64,000 nt of DNA from Pictodentalium vernedei (GCA_031216915.1 JAUFNR010000078.1:62001-126000); one strand, 5' to 3'; numbered from the stretch's first letter, positions 1 through 12,245 are shown. Notes: generated by a model from the letters alone, not told the origin. Numbers and translations: made by a program.

Positions 1-1108
1 GATGTATTTTATAAAGCATTGCTAATCGGGCATTTTTTCTTCTCTCACGCAGGTCTGGCCAATTCAAAGAGATGAGCATATCACTCACACTAGAGGTGTT
101 ATAGAAGCTGTTGAAGACATAGCGGGCAGCCCGGCGTTGGATCATTTCAATGTTATTTATGTCCTTTTGCAGATGAAGGTCCCATACTGAGCAGGCGTAT
201 TCAAGTGTTGGACGAACCAGAGATTTATATGCAAGTGCCTTGACTGGTATTGGGCAGGCCTTAAGACTGCGTTTCAAGAACCCTAATGTTCTTGTGGCCT
301 TGTTGCATATGTTTGTAATGTGTGTGTCCCATTTGAGGTTTGAGCTAATGGTAACACCCAGGTACTTAGCCGACTGTACATGGTGAAGGGACTGGCCATG
401 CAGCGTGTAATTAGATTTTATGGGTGATTTCCTATTATGAACAGTCAGTACATTACACTTATCTGGGTGGAAGGCCATCTTCCACTTTTCCTCCCATACT
501 GCAAGTTTGTCAAGGTCATTTTGGAGTGATGTGGCATCAGTCTTTGAGTCGACTACTGAATATACAATTGTGTCGTCGGCAAATAATCGGACAGTTGATG
601 AGATGCCGTGGGGGATGTCATTTATGTAAAAAAGAAATAGGGAAGGGCCAAGTACTGATCCCTGTGGGACGCCAGATTCCACCGGCACATAACCAGACAT
701 TTCTCCTTCCACTACAACTGCTTGCTTTCGATCAGAAAGAAAGTTCTGAATCCAGTTTTTAATGGGGCCATTTATGCCATAAAATTCAAGCTTATGAATG
801 AGTAGAGAGCGGCTGACTTTGTCAAAAGCTTTTGAGAAATCCATGATTAATGTTTCGGTTTGTAGGCCTTTTTCCATGTTGGTGGTGACGTCGTCAATAA
901 ATTCTAGGAGCTGGGTCTCGCAAGATCTAGATTTGCGGAAGCCATGCTGCAGTGGGTATAGAATATTGTGCTCATCAGCATGGCTCATGATTTTACTGAC
1001 AATGATGTACTCAAGGATCTTACAACAAATGCAGGTCAGTGAAATTGGTCTGTAATTTTCCGGTTTGTATTTCTGGCCTTTTTTGACCTTTGAATATGTT
1101 AGGTGAAA
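1..1108 (-). mobile_element. LINE reverse transcriptase fragment (jockey/CR1-like)
   Basis: Reading the minus strand from about 1099 to the window edge gives one uninterrupted frame of roughly 360 codons, so it was not truncated by stops inside the window. Reverse transcriptase landmarks appear in order: NYRPISLT (fingers), DFSKAFDKV (motif A with its catalytic Asp), GVPQGSVLGP (motif B), FADDTIVY (motif C, FADD box) and KYLGVTISS, followed by the C-terminal block YACSVWD and RRAARYV. Established knowledge: this order and spacing is typical of jockey/CR1-type non-LTR retrotransposons, where the enzyme copies element RNA at a nicked chromosomal target. The 5' side is cut off: upstream of the fingers an in-frame stop occurs just beyond 1098 and no endonuclease domain is seen. 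The 3' end lies outside the window. The open frame suggests a young insertion. Exact clade is uncertain. Confidence 0.9.
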
Positions 1109-3100
1109 TTGTTACGCGTTATTTTAGTAATCTGCAATAAATACTGAAAACAGTAATATAAATATAATGAGTGTACGATATTTTGTTTTTGCTTCCTTTT
1201 TGGCTGAAAACGAGCATTTTTCAGAATATTTCAAGTGAGCGTCAGATTACGCTTGAACTGAGACTCGTCTTGTAAGAGGCAGAGTATTTCTCTTTACTTC
1301 GGATAAAGTGGAATATTCATGTGCTATGTGATTTTTGTTCACAATTTTACATTAAGGTGATTATAATTTTCATAATTTTAAATTTTTTTTTTCACTCGTC
1401 ATTTCTGCTTCTCTTATGTATAATGAATCTGAAATTAAAGGCACGTGAGCATTGGTGATTTTTTTCTTGAAATACAATTGAAATAAATATGAAAGGAAAG
1501 AAAGAAATCTCTATCAAAGAACACTACTGCTAGGATTAGTTTTTAAAAAATGAAATTTCTCGTTATTGTCATAAAGAAAGGTTAAAAATCTCCCGTTGAG
1601 TATATTTTTATTAAGGTGACGATAAAGAATACAATCACAGTTCAGAAAATTACACTGGATTTCTCTCATGCTATCTTTCTTTAGACTTGCAATGGATTAA
1701 TCCAAGTAATTATAATCCTATAATCGAAGAATAATGAATAAAATTTATAAACCAGATCTTCTGTTAACAGCTACAGATTAGAGACGGGCTAAGGTGTTAC
1801 TAATATTGTCATATATGATCTAAGTAATAATGAAGATCCGCTTGTACACCTGATTGTTTTTACTGCAATCACAAACCATTCGGGACCCTTCCCTGTCATG
1901 CTGTATGGAATATATCAAGTAAGGAAAAGTTAATTCTCTCGCTCGTAGATGTTTTCAGCATTCGTTCACCCCAGTATTTCGAGAACTTTAACTCCCCTAC
2001 CGGACAGAAAGCTGGACATGGCGCCAAATCCTTTCATTCATTCAACTTCTTCATGCCTCCTTAAATGCTTCCTTGCTTGCTCATCGCCATCACTTTTTTT
2101 GGTTATTTATTTATTAATTTTATTTTATTTATTCATCTTTTTCAATTTTATTTTATTAATTTAATAATTTTATTTTATTTATTCTTTTTGGGGGGTGGGG
2201 TGGGGGAGGCCATTTGGAATTCCCGAAGGATTGCCAGATACCTCATATATTGCATACGGCATCCCATCCATCTCCCAGAGGGCTTGATGGAGGACTCCCG
2301 GTTTTTCAAAACGAAATAGTTCTCCACTCCTTTTTTGTAACCGCTACGGTCAATATACCGGGGCCGCTACCAAACCGGCGTTTCTGTTTGGTTTTCTTTT
2401 CTCTTCTTCCATTCAATTTGCCATGGCACAACATTTTGCTCGCCCTACTGCGACACCCTCAAACCTGTACCATCGCCATGCCGAAACCGACTGGAGGAGC
2501 CCTCTCCTTTACTCTCTTGGAGTCTTAATGGCACTCCAAACGTAAACTGCAAGGAAACTATTACCGCGAGGATACCCCTTAAGATCTCATTTGAGGCTAT
2601 AGGTAAGCTGGGTCTGTGTCATTAAAAGTGAAACAAAATAAGGTTAACCGGGTCGCAAGGGATTTTTAAATTGAACATCGTCTCTGGGCGCCTTCGGCGC
2701 GCTAAAACCTTTCATTCATCGCCATCACTTGCCTCTTGTTACCAATGGGAGTTGTGAGCCACTGAACCAAAGTCACTGGCATTCGTGTTGGAACACTCTC
2801 TGACACCAATTTGAAAAGAAACACACTCTTAGAATGCATTTCCAGCATTCTGAGAAAACGCTTTCCGGCAAAATTGTTTGTTACATGTGTGAAAATGACG
2901 AGTTAAAATATTTGGTGTCAGTTTTGTAGTAGCGATAGATAATGTCGCCATTAATTTCAATGGTTCAGTACTTTACCCGGTGATAGATAGGCGGGGGAGG
3001 GGGCGTCGATGTTTTATTTTTTCTAGTTCAGATGAATAAATTTTTGCTTTTCTCTCATTTGCAGTTAATAAAGTTTTTTTTTAATTTCTCAAAGATCTAT
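1109..3100. other. AT-rich non-coding stretch, no gene seen
   Basis: Sequence is AT-rich with T-runs around 2090-2190 and a G-run at 2190-2206. Short frames at 1949-2528 show no recognisable domain, and I do not consider them coding. A GC-rich hairpin with stem GGCGCC-like arms lies near 2688-2699 and is followed by GCTAAAA, which resembles the 3' hairpin ends described for the satellite elements elsewhere in the window, but no partner end was found. Confidence 0.6.
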
Positions 3101-3103
3101 GTA

Positions 3104-4560
3104 CAGTAATTTACTGTGAAGCACTGACCCTTGCTTTCCAATAAATTACTGCAAAATAATATCAAGCTGAAGCATGAGGGATGTGATTATCAATGTTTTC
3201 AGTGCTTAGCATTTGGTAGTAATTCACAATCATTTTTATGTGTACCCATACTATGTACGGTACACATAATGCCGGCATCCGGGGTGACCATCCGTCGTTC
3301 GTCTATCCTTTGTCCGTCCGTCTCTCAGTCCGTCTGTCCGTCCGGCGTCCGTATCCATTTCTTTGTCATTTGATAACTTGAAAAATATTGCTTGGATTGT
3401 CAAGTTACTTTATATTTGTGTTCAGGTTACTGATGTGCCGAGCTGTATAGTTTTTGGTGTAAATCTGATCATTTGATCCCGAGATATTAAACCTTTATCC
3501 TTCAAATTGAAAATTCCTCCAATCCCTTTGGCATTCGATAACTTGAAAAATATTGCTTGGATTGCCTAGTTACTTTATATTTGTGTTCAGGTTACTGATT
3601 TGCCGAGCTGTATAGTTTTTGGTGTAAATCTGATGATTTGTTACCGAGATATTAACCCTTTATCCTTCAAATTGAAAATTCCTCCAATCCCTTTAGCATT
3701 CGATAACTTGAAAAATATTGCTTGGATTGTCAAGTTACTTTATATTTGTGTTCAGGTTACTGATGTGCCGAGCTGTATAGTTTTTGGTGTAAATCTGATA
3801 ATTTAATCCTGAGATATTAACCCTTTATCCTTCAAATTGAAAATTCCTCCAATCCCTTTAGCATTCGATAACTTGAAAAATATTACTTGGATTGTCAAGT
3901 TACTTCATATTTGTGTTCAGGTTACTGATGTGCCGAGCTGTATAGTTTTTGGTGTAAATCTGTTACTTTGATCCTGAGATATTAACCCTTTATCCTTCAA
4001 ATTGCAAATTCCTCCAATCCCTTTGACATTCGATAACTTGAAAAATATTGCTTGGATTGTCAAGTTACTTTATAGTTGTGTTCAGGTTACTGATGTGCCG
4101 AGCTGTATAGTTTTTGGTGTAAATCTGATAATTTGATCCTGAGATATTAACCCTTTATCCTTCAAATTGAAAATTCCTCCAATCCCTTTGGCATGAGATA
4201 ACTCAAAAATATCATCCGATTGTCATGTTACTTTATATATTTATTCAGGTTACTGATGTGCTGTGCTGTATATTTTTTTTATGTAAATCTGATAATTTGA
4301 TCCGGAGATATTAACCCTTTATCCATCAAATTAGACACTCCTCCAATCCATTTCTATATGTACCCATATCATGTATGGTGTACATAATGTCGGCATCCGT
4401 GGTGGCCCTCCGTCATACAGCTTTCTACTAGTTGCGCGTATGGGTACACATCTGACGATTTCATCGGCCTATTTTTCAGTTTGATATTATTTTGTTGTAA
4501 TTTACAGCGAAACACTGACCCGGCTTTCCAATAAATTACTGCAAAATATCAAGCTGCAGC
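3104..4560. repeat. 165-bp satellite array (6 units) with duplicated flanks
   Basis: The motif GATAACTTGAAAAATATTG or its variant starts at 3372, 3537, 3702, 3867, 4032 and 4197, an exact 165-bp spacing each time. Units are highly similar, and the last (4197-4360) is the most diverged. The array is bracketed by two pairs of direct repeats: one around 3236-3300 recurs at 4354-4415, and one around 3104-3175 recurs at 4497-4560. The pairs are nested, outer and inner, in the same orientation. Because 165 is a multiple of three, single units can look open in one frame, but other units carry stops in the same frame, so this is not coding. It is probably the body of a satellite-bearing mobile element. 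Confidence 0.9.
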
Positions 4561-5293
4561 TGACATTTAGAATGTGCTTTTGTATGTAGATGTTTGTTTT
4601 GAAAATGTATTATTTGTTTAATGGAGAATGTAGAATCCATACTTAGTGCGTTTGTATGTAGATCTTGTTGTCGGTTTTTTTAAAAAAAATGTATTTGTTT
4701 GGTTTGTTTACGACTATGTAACTGTTCGATAGTGATGAAATAAAAACAAATTACAGCAGATTTTTTTTATTTTTTATTAAAAATGAATTGGAGGCGAATC
4801 GTCCAAAAAACGGGGGCGAATCGTACTGTTCGCCCGCGACGTAGCATGCTATTTTTACCTGCGTCGCCAGCGGCAGAGCAGGTCTAGTAACAGCTCGACT
4901 CCGTCCGTCCGTCCGTCAGTCCATCCAAAACACTTGGCTTCTACGAAAGAGAATGATTTTATATTTGGTCTGCTGCTTCATAATGATGAGTTGTATCGTG
5001 TGTCTAATTTTCAGATCTGCCGTGCAGCCACTTCCTGTTTGCCGATACTTTGCATGCAGCGACGCAGGTCCAGACCCAGTATTGGTCTTGGCTTGTTTCA
5101 TAAGGGTCCGAAATGGCAATGTACTGTAAAATACCTTTGGCGGATTTTCTTCTTGTCACCACATAGTCACAACTTCACCTATCGTCGATTCTTTGAACAC
5201 TCTCTCAGAAAGTTTTCAAAAAATCAATGCCAGGAATCGTTTTGCTCAGTATGGAAGAAGTACCAACACCCTTCCAGTCGTTACCCGCATTGT
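4561..5293. other. Intergenic stretch, no gene seen
   Basis: Mostly AT-rich, then a GC-richer part from 4810 containing a short GTCC run at 4900-4920. An open frame covers 4934-5416 but it runs into the terminal repeat of the next element and shows no domain, so I leave it out as coding. Confidence 0.5.
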
Positions 5294-5736
5294 GGTCCTA
5301 CTAATTACCGTCCCAAACAGTCCAAAACCGTCCAAAGCCGACCAAAACCGTTCAAAAGTGCTAATTACCGACTAAAATATCGACCAAAAGTAAAAAAATA
5401 CCAACCAAAAAATTAAATGAGTACCTACAAAAAATATAAGATTTTTTAGGATCTTGGAAGGTTTTTATCAGTGATTTGTGGGTGATTAAAAATTGTATTA
5501 AAAATAGAGGTAGCGACCTACCTCCAGTTGGAGAGAATTTTCAGGGTATAAATCGGGGTGGGCTTTTTGGCTGGTTTGAAATTCACTTTGAGAGTAGGCG
5601 CTCATGCATTTATTTGTTGGCAAAATGAATGCACGGTATAGATTATGGGTTTGAAAACTTACTTCTGCAAAAAGGCAGACAAAACCTACTGTGAATTCAT
5701 TTTACCACAAATTAAACATATGTACGCCCCCCAGGG

Positions 5737-6920
5737 TCTGGTCAAAACGTTCGATTGTCAAAACGTCCGATGATTTTAGTCAAAACGTCCGATGATTTTA
5801 GTCAAAACGTCCGATGGCATCCGACGTTTTGACTTAAAATCATCGGACGTTTTGACTTTTTACCATCGGATGTTTGGGTTATTCTCAGTATCGTCGGACG
5901 TTTTGACCAATATCATCGGACGTTGTCACTAACCATCGGACGTTCTTTTCCAGGGCTGGTGATTCCTCTATGAGTCGGGGTGGGAGATGGAGGATATATT
6001 GGGGAGGTGAAATCGGACAGCGGAAATGTTTAGTCCTCAATTTCAGGGCAGAGGTCCGAAGCTCTGCGAAGAAACTCTGAAGTGGTAAGTGTGCGTGGCT
6101 CTTCTGAATACTCCTCCCAAAGTTTATGAAGATTATTCTCTTTTTTCATCTGAGCCCTTCGTTGATGTCTGTACAGCTTGTGTTGACTTATGAGCTGCAT
6201 TTGAAGTTCAAGAAGTGAAGATTCGTTGAATAATGCGGGTATAAGTCGATACATATTAGGATGGCTGTGAGGAAGTAGTTGATTAAGTCTTACATGCCAT
6301 CCCCCACCTCATTGTTGGTATTGTGTGCTTTTCAGTTCATCAAAGGCCCTCGGTATGTGATAGGCAGGGAGATGTGGTAAAGCCATCAACTTTCGAATGT
6401 ACATTCGAACACTATGTTGAGAATTGTATGCAGTTTTCAAACCCAATTCTTTCACCCGTCGGTAGATTGCCTGGGACCAATGGAACCAACATCCACGTAC
6501 ACTTACGTCAACCAAGCAAGTTTGTTGAATAACGCCTCCGCAAATATTCTTTTGATTTTCAACCTCAAAGGATTGGGTTAACTGGAGAGTCAAAACATTA
6601 AACATTAAATTCTCAACCAAAATAATTACCGGTAATTCACCAATGTTTACGGGGTGAAAACACTGCGAACCCTATCTTCAAATAGCCTTTGAATTTTCAA
6701 AGACTCAAATGAGAACTCAAATAACTAATTAAATATATATAATATATCAGTAAAAAAAAAAAAAGTTTCGGGAATCGGACGTTTTGACCAATATCATCGG
6801 ACGTTTTGACTAATACCATCGGACATTTTGACCATTCAATCGGACGTTTTGACCAGACATTTTTAAAAATCGGACGTTTTGACAATCGGACGTTTTTGAA
6901 ATCGGACGTTTTGACTAGTA
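5737..6920. repeat. Mirrored subterminal arrays of a 16-bp motif in the MULE
   Basis: The motif GTCAAAACGTCCGATG occurs about ten times at 5737-5945 in both orientations and about seven times at 6775-6920 in one orientation. Around 5780-5860 copies face each other and form a near-perfect palindrome. Repeated short motifs just inside transposon ends are commonly transposase binding sites; that role is inferred here. Confidence 0.85.
6030..6620 (-). pseudogene. Decayed MULE transposase, C-terminal part
   Basis: Two adjacent minus-strand frames match the end of animal Mutator-like transposases. The first (6620-6309) contains FEVENQKN, then RGCWFHWSQAIYRRV with the family's C-x2-H motif, then KLMALPHLPAYHIPRAFDEL. 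The second (about 6290-6030) begins with a GWHVRLN-like stretch and continues with LLELQMQLISQHKLYRHQRR and KLWEEYSEEP. Compared with the family as I remember it, about 50 residues between the HIP..AF segment and the GWH segment are missing, the frame shifts at the junction, and the Asp expected just before FE is Ser. The N-terminal zinc finger and most of the catalytic core are absent. It is a dead copy lying between the element's terminal repeats and could only be mobilised by an intact relative. Confidence 0.75.
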
Positions 6921-7421
6921 TTCCGAACCCCCCCCCCCCCCCCCCCTCGACCCAGAGAGTTTCCAAACCCATACACAAAACCGTACATTCATTTTACCCA
7001 CAAAAAATGCATGATCGCCCGCTTTCACAGTGAATTTCAAGCCACCAAAAAAAAAACCACCCCATTTTTTACTCAAAGCACGTTTCAACCCCCCCCCCCC
7101 CCGTTATTACTTGATGATATGACATAACAATAACCTTATTTTACGGAGATAAAACCCAGACTTATGAATAATGCCTCACCTTATCCCCTACGATACCCCC
7201 TTCCCCGAACATTTTCTCGAGCTGGAGGCCGGCAGCTACTCCTATTTTTAATCACCCAAAAATCACTGATTAAAACTTCCGATATTATAAAAAAAATCTT
7301 TTTTTTTGATCGGTACTCATTTATTTTTTTGGTCGGTACTTACTGGCTTTTGCTCGGCAATTAGCACTTTTGGACGAGTTTGGACTGTTTTGGTCGGTAA
7401 TTAGTTGGACCGCCGTATTAT

Positions 7422-7862
7422 CATTCTGTTTGGTAAAAGATCTGTCATTCCGGTGTTTTCAAACTGTCCCTCGTCAAGTTGCAAAAATATATTTTGTTAC
7501 CACAGGTTATATTTTTTCAATATTAGAATGTGCTGATGATTAATTTAATTAAATAAAATTTGCTGGTCAATAAGAAATAGATGTCATTCCGCGTTATTCC
7601 GTGTCATTCTGCTGTTTAGGAGGACCCTATTTGACCCATATAACTCAACGCCCCCTCCGCCACCCCCCCCCCCCCAGTCAGTTAGGCAATTTTTTTCTTT
7701 ACTCCAAAATTCATTTTGAAGGATTTAGCCCTTCGCGATGCAGGCCATTTCTTGCCTAAAAACAGCGATTATGTAAAATTCAAAATAGCATAACGGGCGT
7801 ATGATGCAAAGCCAGGCATAGCTCTTGTTATTATTCATATCACACTAAATAAGAGATAAATT
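7422..7862. other. Spacer, no gene seen
   Basis: AT-rich, with a poly-C run near 7660-7675. No frame with recognisable similarity on either strand. Confidence 0.5.
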
Positions 7863-8450
7863 TAATGAAAGTGTCAATGACACTGCAGCTCAGCTTGGCA
7901 AACTTGAACTTGGTAAGTTATAAATGAAATGACAAAACTGAAGATCATTGGTACCAATGTTATTTGATGAACTTTCAACATAACAGCATTGTGTGTGCAC
8001 AACGTCACAGTAATCCATGCATTTTTAAATGTAAACTGTAAGACTGGCTAAAGGAAGAATGTTGATACACAAATGCAGTATGTTCAGAGGTTATTGTAAA
8101 TGGCAACTTTTTTCCACAGAAATGAATGCTAATCAACAGCTCTTATCTAGAGTTCTTGACCAATGAGCACACCAAGTTCCGAAACAATCCTATGATAAAT
8201 GTGGCCTGTAGGCCATGTCAAAGAATGTTGATGCACAAATGCAATAAATTCAAAGATTGTTGCTAACAGCAACAGTTTTTGATGGAAATGAAAAAAAATA
8301 TCAAAAGCTTCTGTCTTTGTCACCCTGCATAAGCATACAAAGTTTCAAAACAACCTGATAATGAATGTGTCCTCTGAGGCATGCAAAAGGAAGATGTTAA
8401 TGCACAAATGCATTAAGTAGAAGGTCACTGCTTTGTGGCAATGTTTTTTT

Positions 8451-8483
<33 letters not shown>

Positions 8484-9462
8484 GGGGGGGGGGGAGGTTG
8501 CCAGTTGACGGACAGAATTGGAAGAAAATCGATAGCTCCAATCTAGAGGTCACCCCAAACAAGCATGCCAGGTTTCAAAGCAATCCGAACATAAATGTGT
8601 CCTGTAGGATGTGCCCAAAGGGAAGTATTGAGGTCTGACTAAACAAAGTTCTAAGAATGTTGGCCGCGGCAACATTTTTCGATGGAAATGGAAGAAAATC
8701 GATAGCTCCCATCTAGAGGTCTCCCCAAACAAGCATACCAGGTTTCAAAGCAATCCGATCATAAATGTGCCCCGTAGGGTGTGCCAAAGGGAAATATTGA
8801 GGTCTGACTAAACTAAGTTCCAAGAACGTTGGCCGCGGCAACATTTTTTGACGGAAATGGAAAAAAATCGATAGCTCCCATCTAGAGGTCACCCCAAACA
8901 AGCATACCAGGTATCAAAGCAATCCAATCATAAATGTGCCCTGTAAGGTGTGCCAAAGGGAAATACTGTGGTCTGACTAAACTAAGTTCTAAGAATGTTG
9001 GCTGCTGCAACATTTTTTTACGGAAATTGAAGAAAATCGATATCCCCCATCTAGAGGTCCCCCTAAACAAGCATGGTTTCAAAGCAGCAATCCGATCATA
9101 AATGTGCCCTGCAGGGTGTGCCAAAGAGAAATATTGAAAATCGATAGCTCCCATCTAGAGGTCTCCCCAAACAAGCATACCAGGTTTCAAAGCAATCCGA
9201 TCATAAATGTGCCCTGTAGGGTGTGCCAAAGGGAAATATTGAGGTCTGACTAAACTAAGTTCTAAGAACGTTGGCCATGGCAACATTTTTTGACGGAAAT
9301 GGAAGAAAATCGATAGCTTCCATCTAGAGGTCACCCCAAACAAGCATGCCATCCGATCATAAATGTGCCCTGTAGGGTGTGCCAAAGGGAAATATTGAGG
9401 TCTTCTGACTAAACTAAGTTCTAAGAACGTTGGCCGCGGCAACATTTTTGATGGAAATGGAA
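7863..9462 (+). mobile_element. Satellite-bearing element with about 170-bp units (3' end missing)
   Basis: The left end carries the palindrome AGTGTCAATGACACT (7870-7884) and then GCAGCTCAGCTTGG, the 5' end signature shared by several elements in this window. The body is a tandem array: GATAGCTCC or a variant starts at 8531, 8701, 8870, 9039, 9143 and 9312, so units are 169-170 bp apart except one internally deleted unit of 104 bp. More diverged units extend back to about 8100. A T-run/G-run block interrupts the array at 8446-8495. Open minus-strand frames here (8550-9445) are just the repeat read through and carry no domain. No 3' hairpin is found before the next element starts at 9463. Confidence 0.75.
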
Positions 9463-11342
9463 AATGAAAGTGTCAATGACACTGTAGCTCAACTTGTCAA
9501 GACAAAGACATGTACATGTATAGTATGTGACACAGCAATGACAAACATCTAGGTAATGACCTGATAACAAAGGTACATATAAAGTATTGTAACGCTCTAC
9601 ACATAAATACTGACCGTTGCCTGTAACAAATGTATAGGTAAAGTATTGTAAAGGTGAGTGAAAGTCAGATGCTAAACTAGAAAAGAAATCTTTTGAGTCC
9701 CAGAGTGGGTCTGACTGAACCCCAAAATATTTGTTCTCATAGCACAGTGATAACAAAGGCACCCCAAAACACACTCGTTCCTGTCCCAAGGTGAAAAAAA
9801 AGGTACCCAAGAAGTTTTGTGAAGATCAGTTCATAAATACGAGCTGTATAGAAGTTGTGACAAAAAACTGATTGGACCTAATTTTGGTACAAAATGGCCA
9901 CTGGCAGCCATCTCGAATTTTGGACCGCACCCAGAAACACTCATTCTCATCACAAGGTGATAACAAAGGTACCCAAGAAGTTTTATGAAGATTGGTTCAT
10001 AAATACAGCCTCTACCCTGAGCTGTATTGACATGTGTGCTTACATTGTGTAAGTTCATCTAATTTGCATAATTTCTGCATGAAAAAAAAAAACCTTACAA
10101 TATGTGATGTATTCCATGTTACTAAACATTCATACAAAAATTTAATCAAATCAGAACTTTCATACAGAAGTTCTGTACAAAAGACTGATTGCACTAATTT
10201 TGGAACAAAATGGCTGCTGGTGGCCATCTTAAATTTTGGACCACATCCAAAAACACTCGCTCTCATCCCACAGTGATAACAAAGGTACCCAAGAAGTTTC
10301 GTAAAGATTGGTTCATAAATATGGCCTCTAGTCTGAGCCATATAGAAGTTGTGTACAAAATACCGATTAGACCTAATTTTGGTACAAAATGGCCACTGGC
10401 AGACATCTTGAATTTTAGACTGCACCCAGAAACACTCGTTCTCGTCCCAGGGTGATAACAAAGGTACCCAAGACATTTCGTGAAGATCAGTTCATAAATA
10501 CAGACTCTAGCCCGAGCCGTATTGACATGTGTACTTACTGTGTGTAAGTCGTACTGAAAAAATCAAAGTTCATCTAATTTCTGCGCGAGAAAAAAAAAAC
10601 CCATATTATATGTGATGTATCTCATGGTACTAAACATTCACACAAAAAAGTATTCAAATCAGCATTTTCATATGGAAGTTCTGTGCAAAAATCTGATTGC
10701 ACCTAATTCTGTAGAAAATGGCTGCCATCAGCCATCTTGAATTTCGGACCGGACCCAAAAGCACTTCTTCTCGTCCCACAGTGATACCAAAGGTACCCAA
10801 GAAGTTTCGTAAAGATCGGTTCATAAATACGGCCTCTAGCCCGAGCCGTATTGGCATTTGCACTTACAGTGCTGAAAGTAACACCAAAAAACATCAAAAT
10901 CAGTTTAATTTGCACAATTTATGCACGAGAAGAAAACCCGTATTATATGTGATGTATCCCATGGTACTAAACATTCATACAAAAAATTATTCAAATCAGA
11001 GCTTTCATATGGAAGTTCTATACAAAAAACAGATTTCTGCATCGTCGGTACAAAATGGCTGGCAGCCATCTTGAATTTCGGACCACACCCAAAAACACTC
11101 GTTCTCGTCCCACGGTCATAACAAAGGTACCCAAGAAGTTTCGTAAAGATCGGTTCATAAATACAGCCTCTAGCCCGAGCCGTATCCAATTGTATCCATA
11201 ACAAAGGTACCCAAGAAGTTTCATAAAGATCGGTTCATAAATACGGCCTCTAGCCCGAGCCGTATCCAATTGTCTGTGCGGACAGACGGACGACGGGCCA
11301 TGACAAAAGCTCAAATTTGGCTTCGCCAAAGTTGAGCTCAAA
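9463..11342 (+). mobile_element. Satellite-bearing Helentron-like element with GGTACCCAAGAAG units
   Basis: The 5' end has the palindrome AGTGTCAATGACACT (9469-9483) followed by GTAGCTCAACTTG. The 3' end is a hairpin with 14-nt arms at 11308-11321 and 11325-11338, one mismatch, loop TTC, followed by CAAAA; its right arm is the inverse of the 5' AGCTCAACTT motif. A GACAGACGGACGACGG run precedes the hairpin. The body repeats a unit containing GGTACCCAAGAAGTTT at about 9802, 9968, 10284, 10463, 10792, 11126 and 11206, with short (about 167-180 bp) and long (about 316-334 bp) spacings, i.e. a unit with and without an extra block of about 155 bp. Non-coding. The end design matches non-autonomous Helentron-like elements, a family inference. 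Confidence 0.75.
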
Positions 11343-11520
11343 ATGAGGGTACCAGAGCAAAAGCCAATGTTTTCCTTGCTCATGTTTCACATTCAAACAC
11401 AAATAATATTTTGTTTACATAAATTAGTTTTATCACAAATTATTGAATAATGCCTGAGGGTATTTCAATAATATGTAATAAAACAAAGTTTGATGAACAA
11501 ATTCAGACCATAATCCAGAG
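11343..11520. repeat. Short shared segment with a stem-loop
   Basis: The segment from AAATGAGGGTACCAGAGC to about 11490 is repeated at 16870-17030, in both cases directly after a 3' hairpin. Inside is a stem-loop at about 11441-11468. A related stem-loop recurs at 16978-17007 and at 20381-20407 with different stem bases. Possibly another element end. Function unknown. Confidence 0.55.
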
Positions 11521-11884
11521 ACTCAAGTGAGCCTAAAATGCTCACCTGGCTGAAATTGTCAAAACAGATGAGTGTGTCAGCATGTGATCAGCAGCAAGAG
11601 CAATTTGTTTTATTTGCTTTGACACAACCAAAGGCAACATTTTTGGCCATTCATTTCTGCTGGTCCTAGGAAAGCTTCCCAGCAAACCCTGTTCTGTGAA
11701 GTATTAAAAAACAACAACCAAACAAAATTTTTGTTTTGTTTTAAACTACTATGGTTCTCTCTATTGCCACCCCCCCCCCCCCTCAAAAAACAAAAAAAAC
11801 AAAACAAAACAAGTGAATCGATTTGAACAAACTTGAATTTGACACCCCTAGAGATGTAATTTTATTGGTGTTTAAGATCACATA
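11521..11884. other. Possible 5' end of another satellite element
   Basis: Near 11530-11560 an imperfect palindrome (GTGAGCC...GCTCAC) is followed by GCTCACCTGGCTG, the inverse of the right arm of the hairpin at 19240-19269. If these are partners, the elements between are later insertions. A poly-C run followed by an A-rich run lies at 11769-11812. No coding sequence. Confidence 0.4.
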
Positions 11885-12245
11885 CTTATGTACAATGGCT
11901 AATCATGACTGTGACAGTTTTGAGGGTGGAGGAAGTCGGAGTACCTGGAGAGAACCACTGAGCAACGATGAGCAGCTGCCAGCTCCCCAACATCGTAACT
12001 CCGCACTGCAGCACAGGCAGGGTTAGATTGGTTGAAGACATGTGCACCATCGACGTGCAGTACACCTTAGTACACGGTGTCATCGTGCACCCATGTGGAT
12101 AACCGGGGTTAAGTGACTTGCCCAAGGACACAACGCGGGAGTCCGAATCGATCGCTCAGATGGTCACCCATCCGAGGACTAACCGGGTTCGACGTTGCTT
12201 AACTTCAGTGATCGGACGAGAACCGGTCACTGCAACGAAGATTTT
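11885..12245 (-). mobile_element. SINE with a 5S rRNA-derived head
   Basis: Read on the minus strand from about 12235, the sequence follows 5S rRNA of the mollusc type over roughly 70 nt: CCGGTTCTCGTCCGATCAC, then the box A region AAGTTAAGCAACGTCG, then box C GGATGGGTGACC. The first quarter of 5S rRNA is missing, so it is not a 5S gene. The body after the head includes GTCCTTGGGCAAGTCACTTA and runs to about 11885. The same body occurs behind a tRNA-like head at 43920-44258. 5S-headed SINEs are transcribed by polymerase III from the internal control region and are copied by a partner LINE. It is moderately diverged. Confidence 0.85.

Larger units (their letters stand above)
5294..7411. mobile_element. 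Mutator-like DNA transposon (MULE) with long terminal inverted repeats
   Basis: The left end reads GGTCCTACTAATTACCG from 5294; the reverse complement of the right end, ending at 7411, reads GGTCCAACTAATTACCG. Similarity between the inverted ends runs on and off through about 5294-5670 and 6955-7411, so the terminal repeats are about 400 bp. This length is typical of Mutator-like elements. Between them lie mirrored arrays of a 16-bp motif and a minus-strand remnant of a MULE transposase, which supports the family call. Flanks show a degenerate 9-10 bp similarity (about 5284-5293 and 7412-7421) that could be an old target duplication; a 9-bp duplication is usual for the family. Poly-C runs at about 6929 and 7090 have grown inside the right end. 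The element is old and cannot be autonomous. Confidence 0.8.

Noticed and set aside
3600-3806. Open frame across the 165-bp array
   Set aside because: Only this pair of units is open; the others carry stops at the same position.
8550-9445. Series of similar minus-strand open frames (SIFFHFRQKMLPRPTFLEL-like)
   Set aside because: They are the 170-bp satellite read through; unit length keeps or shifts frame by chance and no domain is present.
12125-12240. Possible functional 5S rRNA gene
   Set aside because: The first quarter of 5S rRNA is missing and the sequence continues into a SINE body shared with other SINEs.
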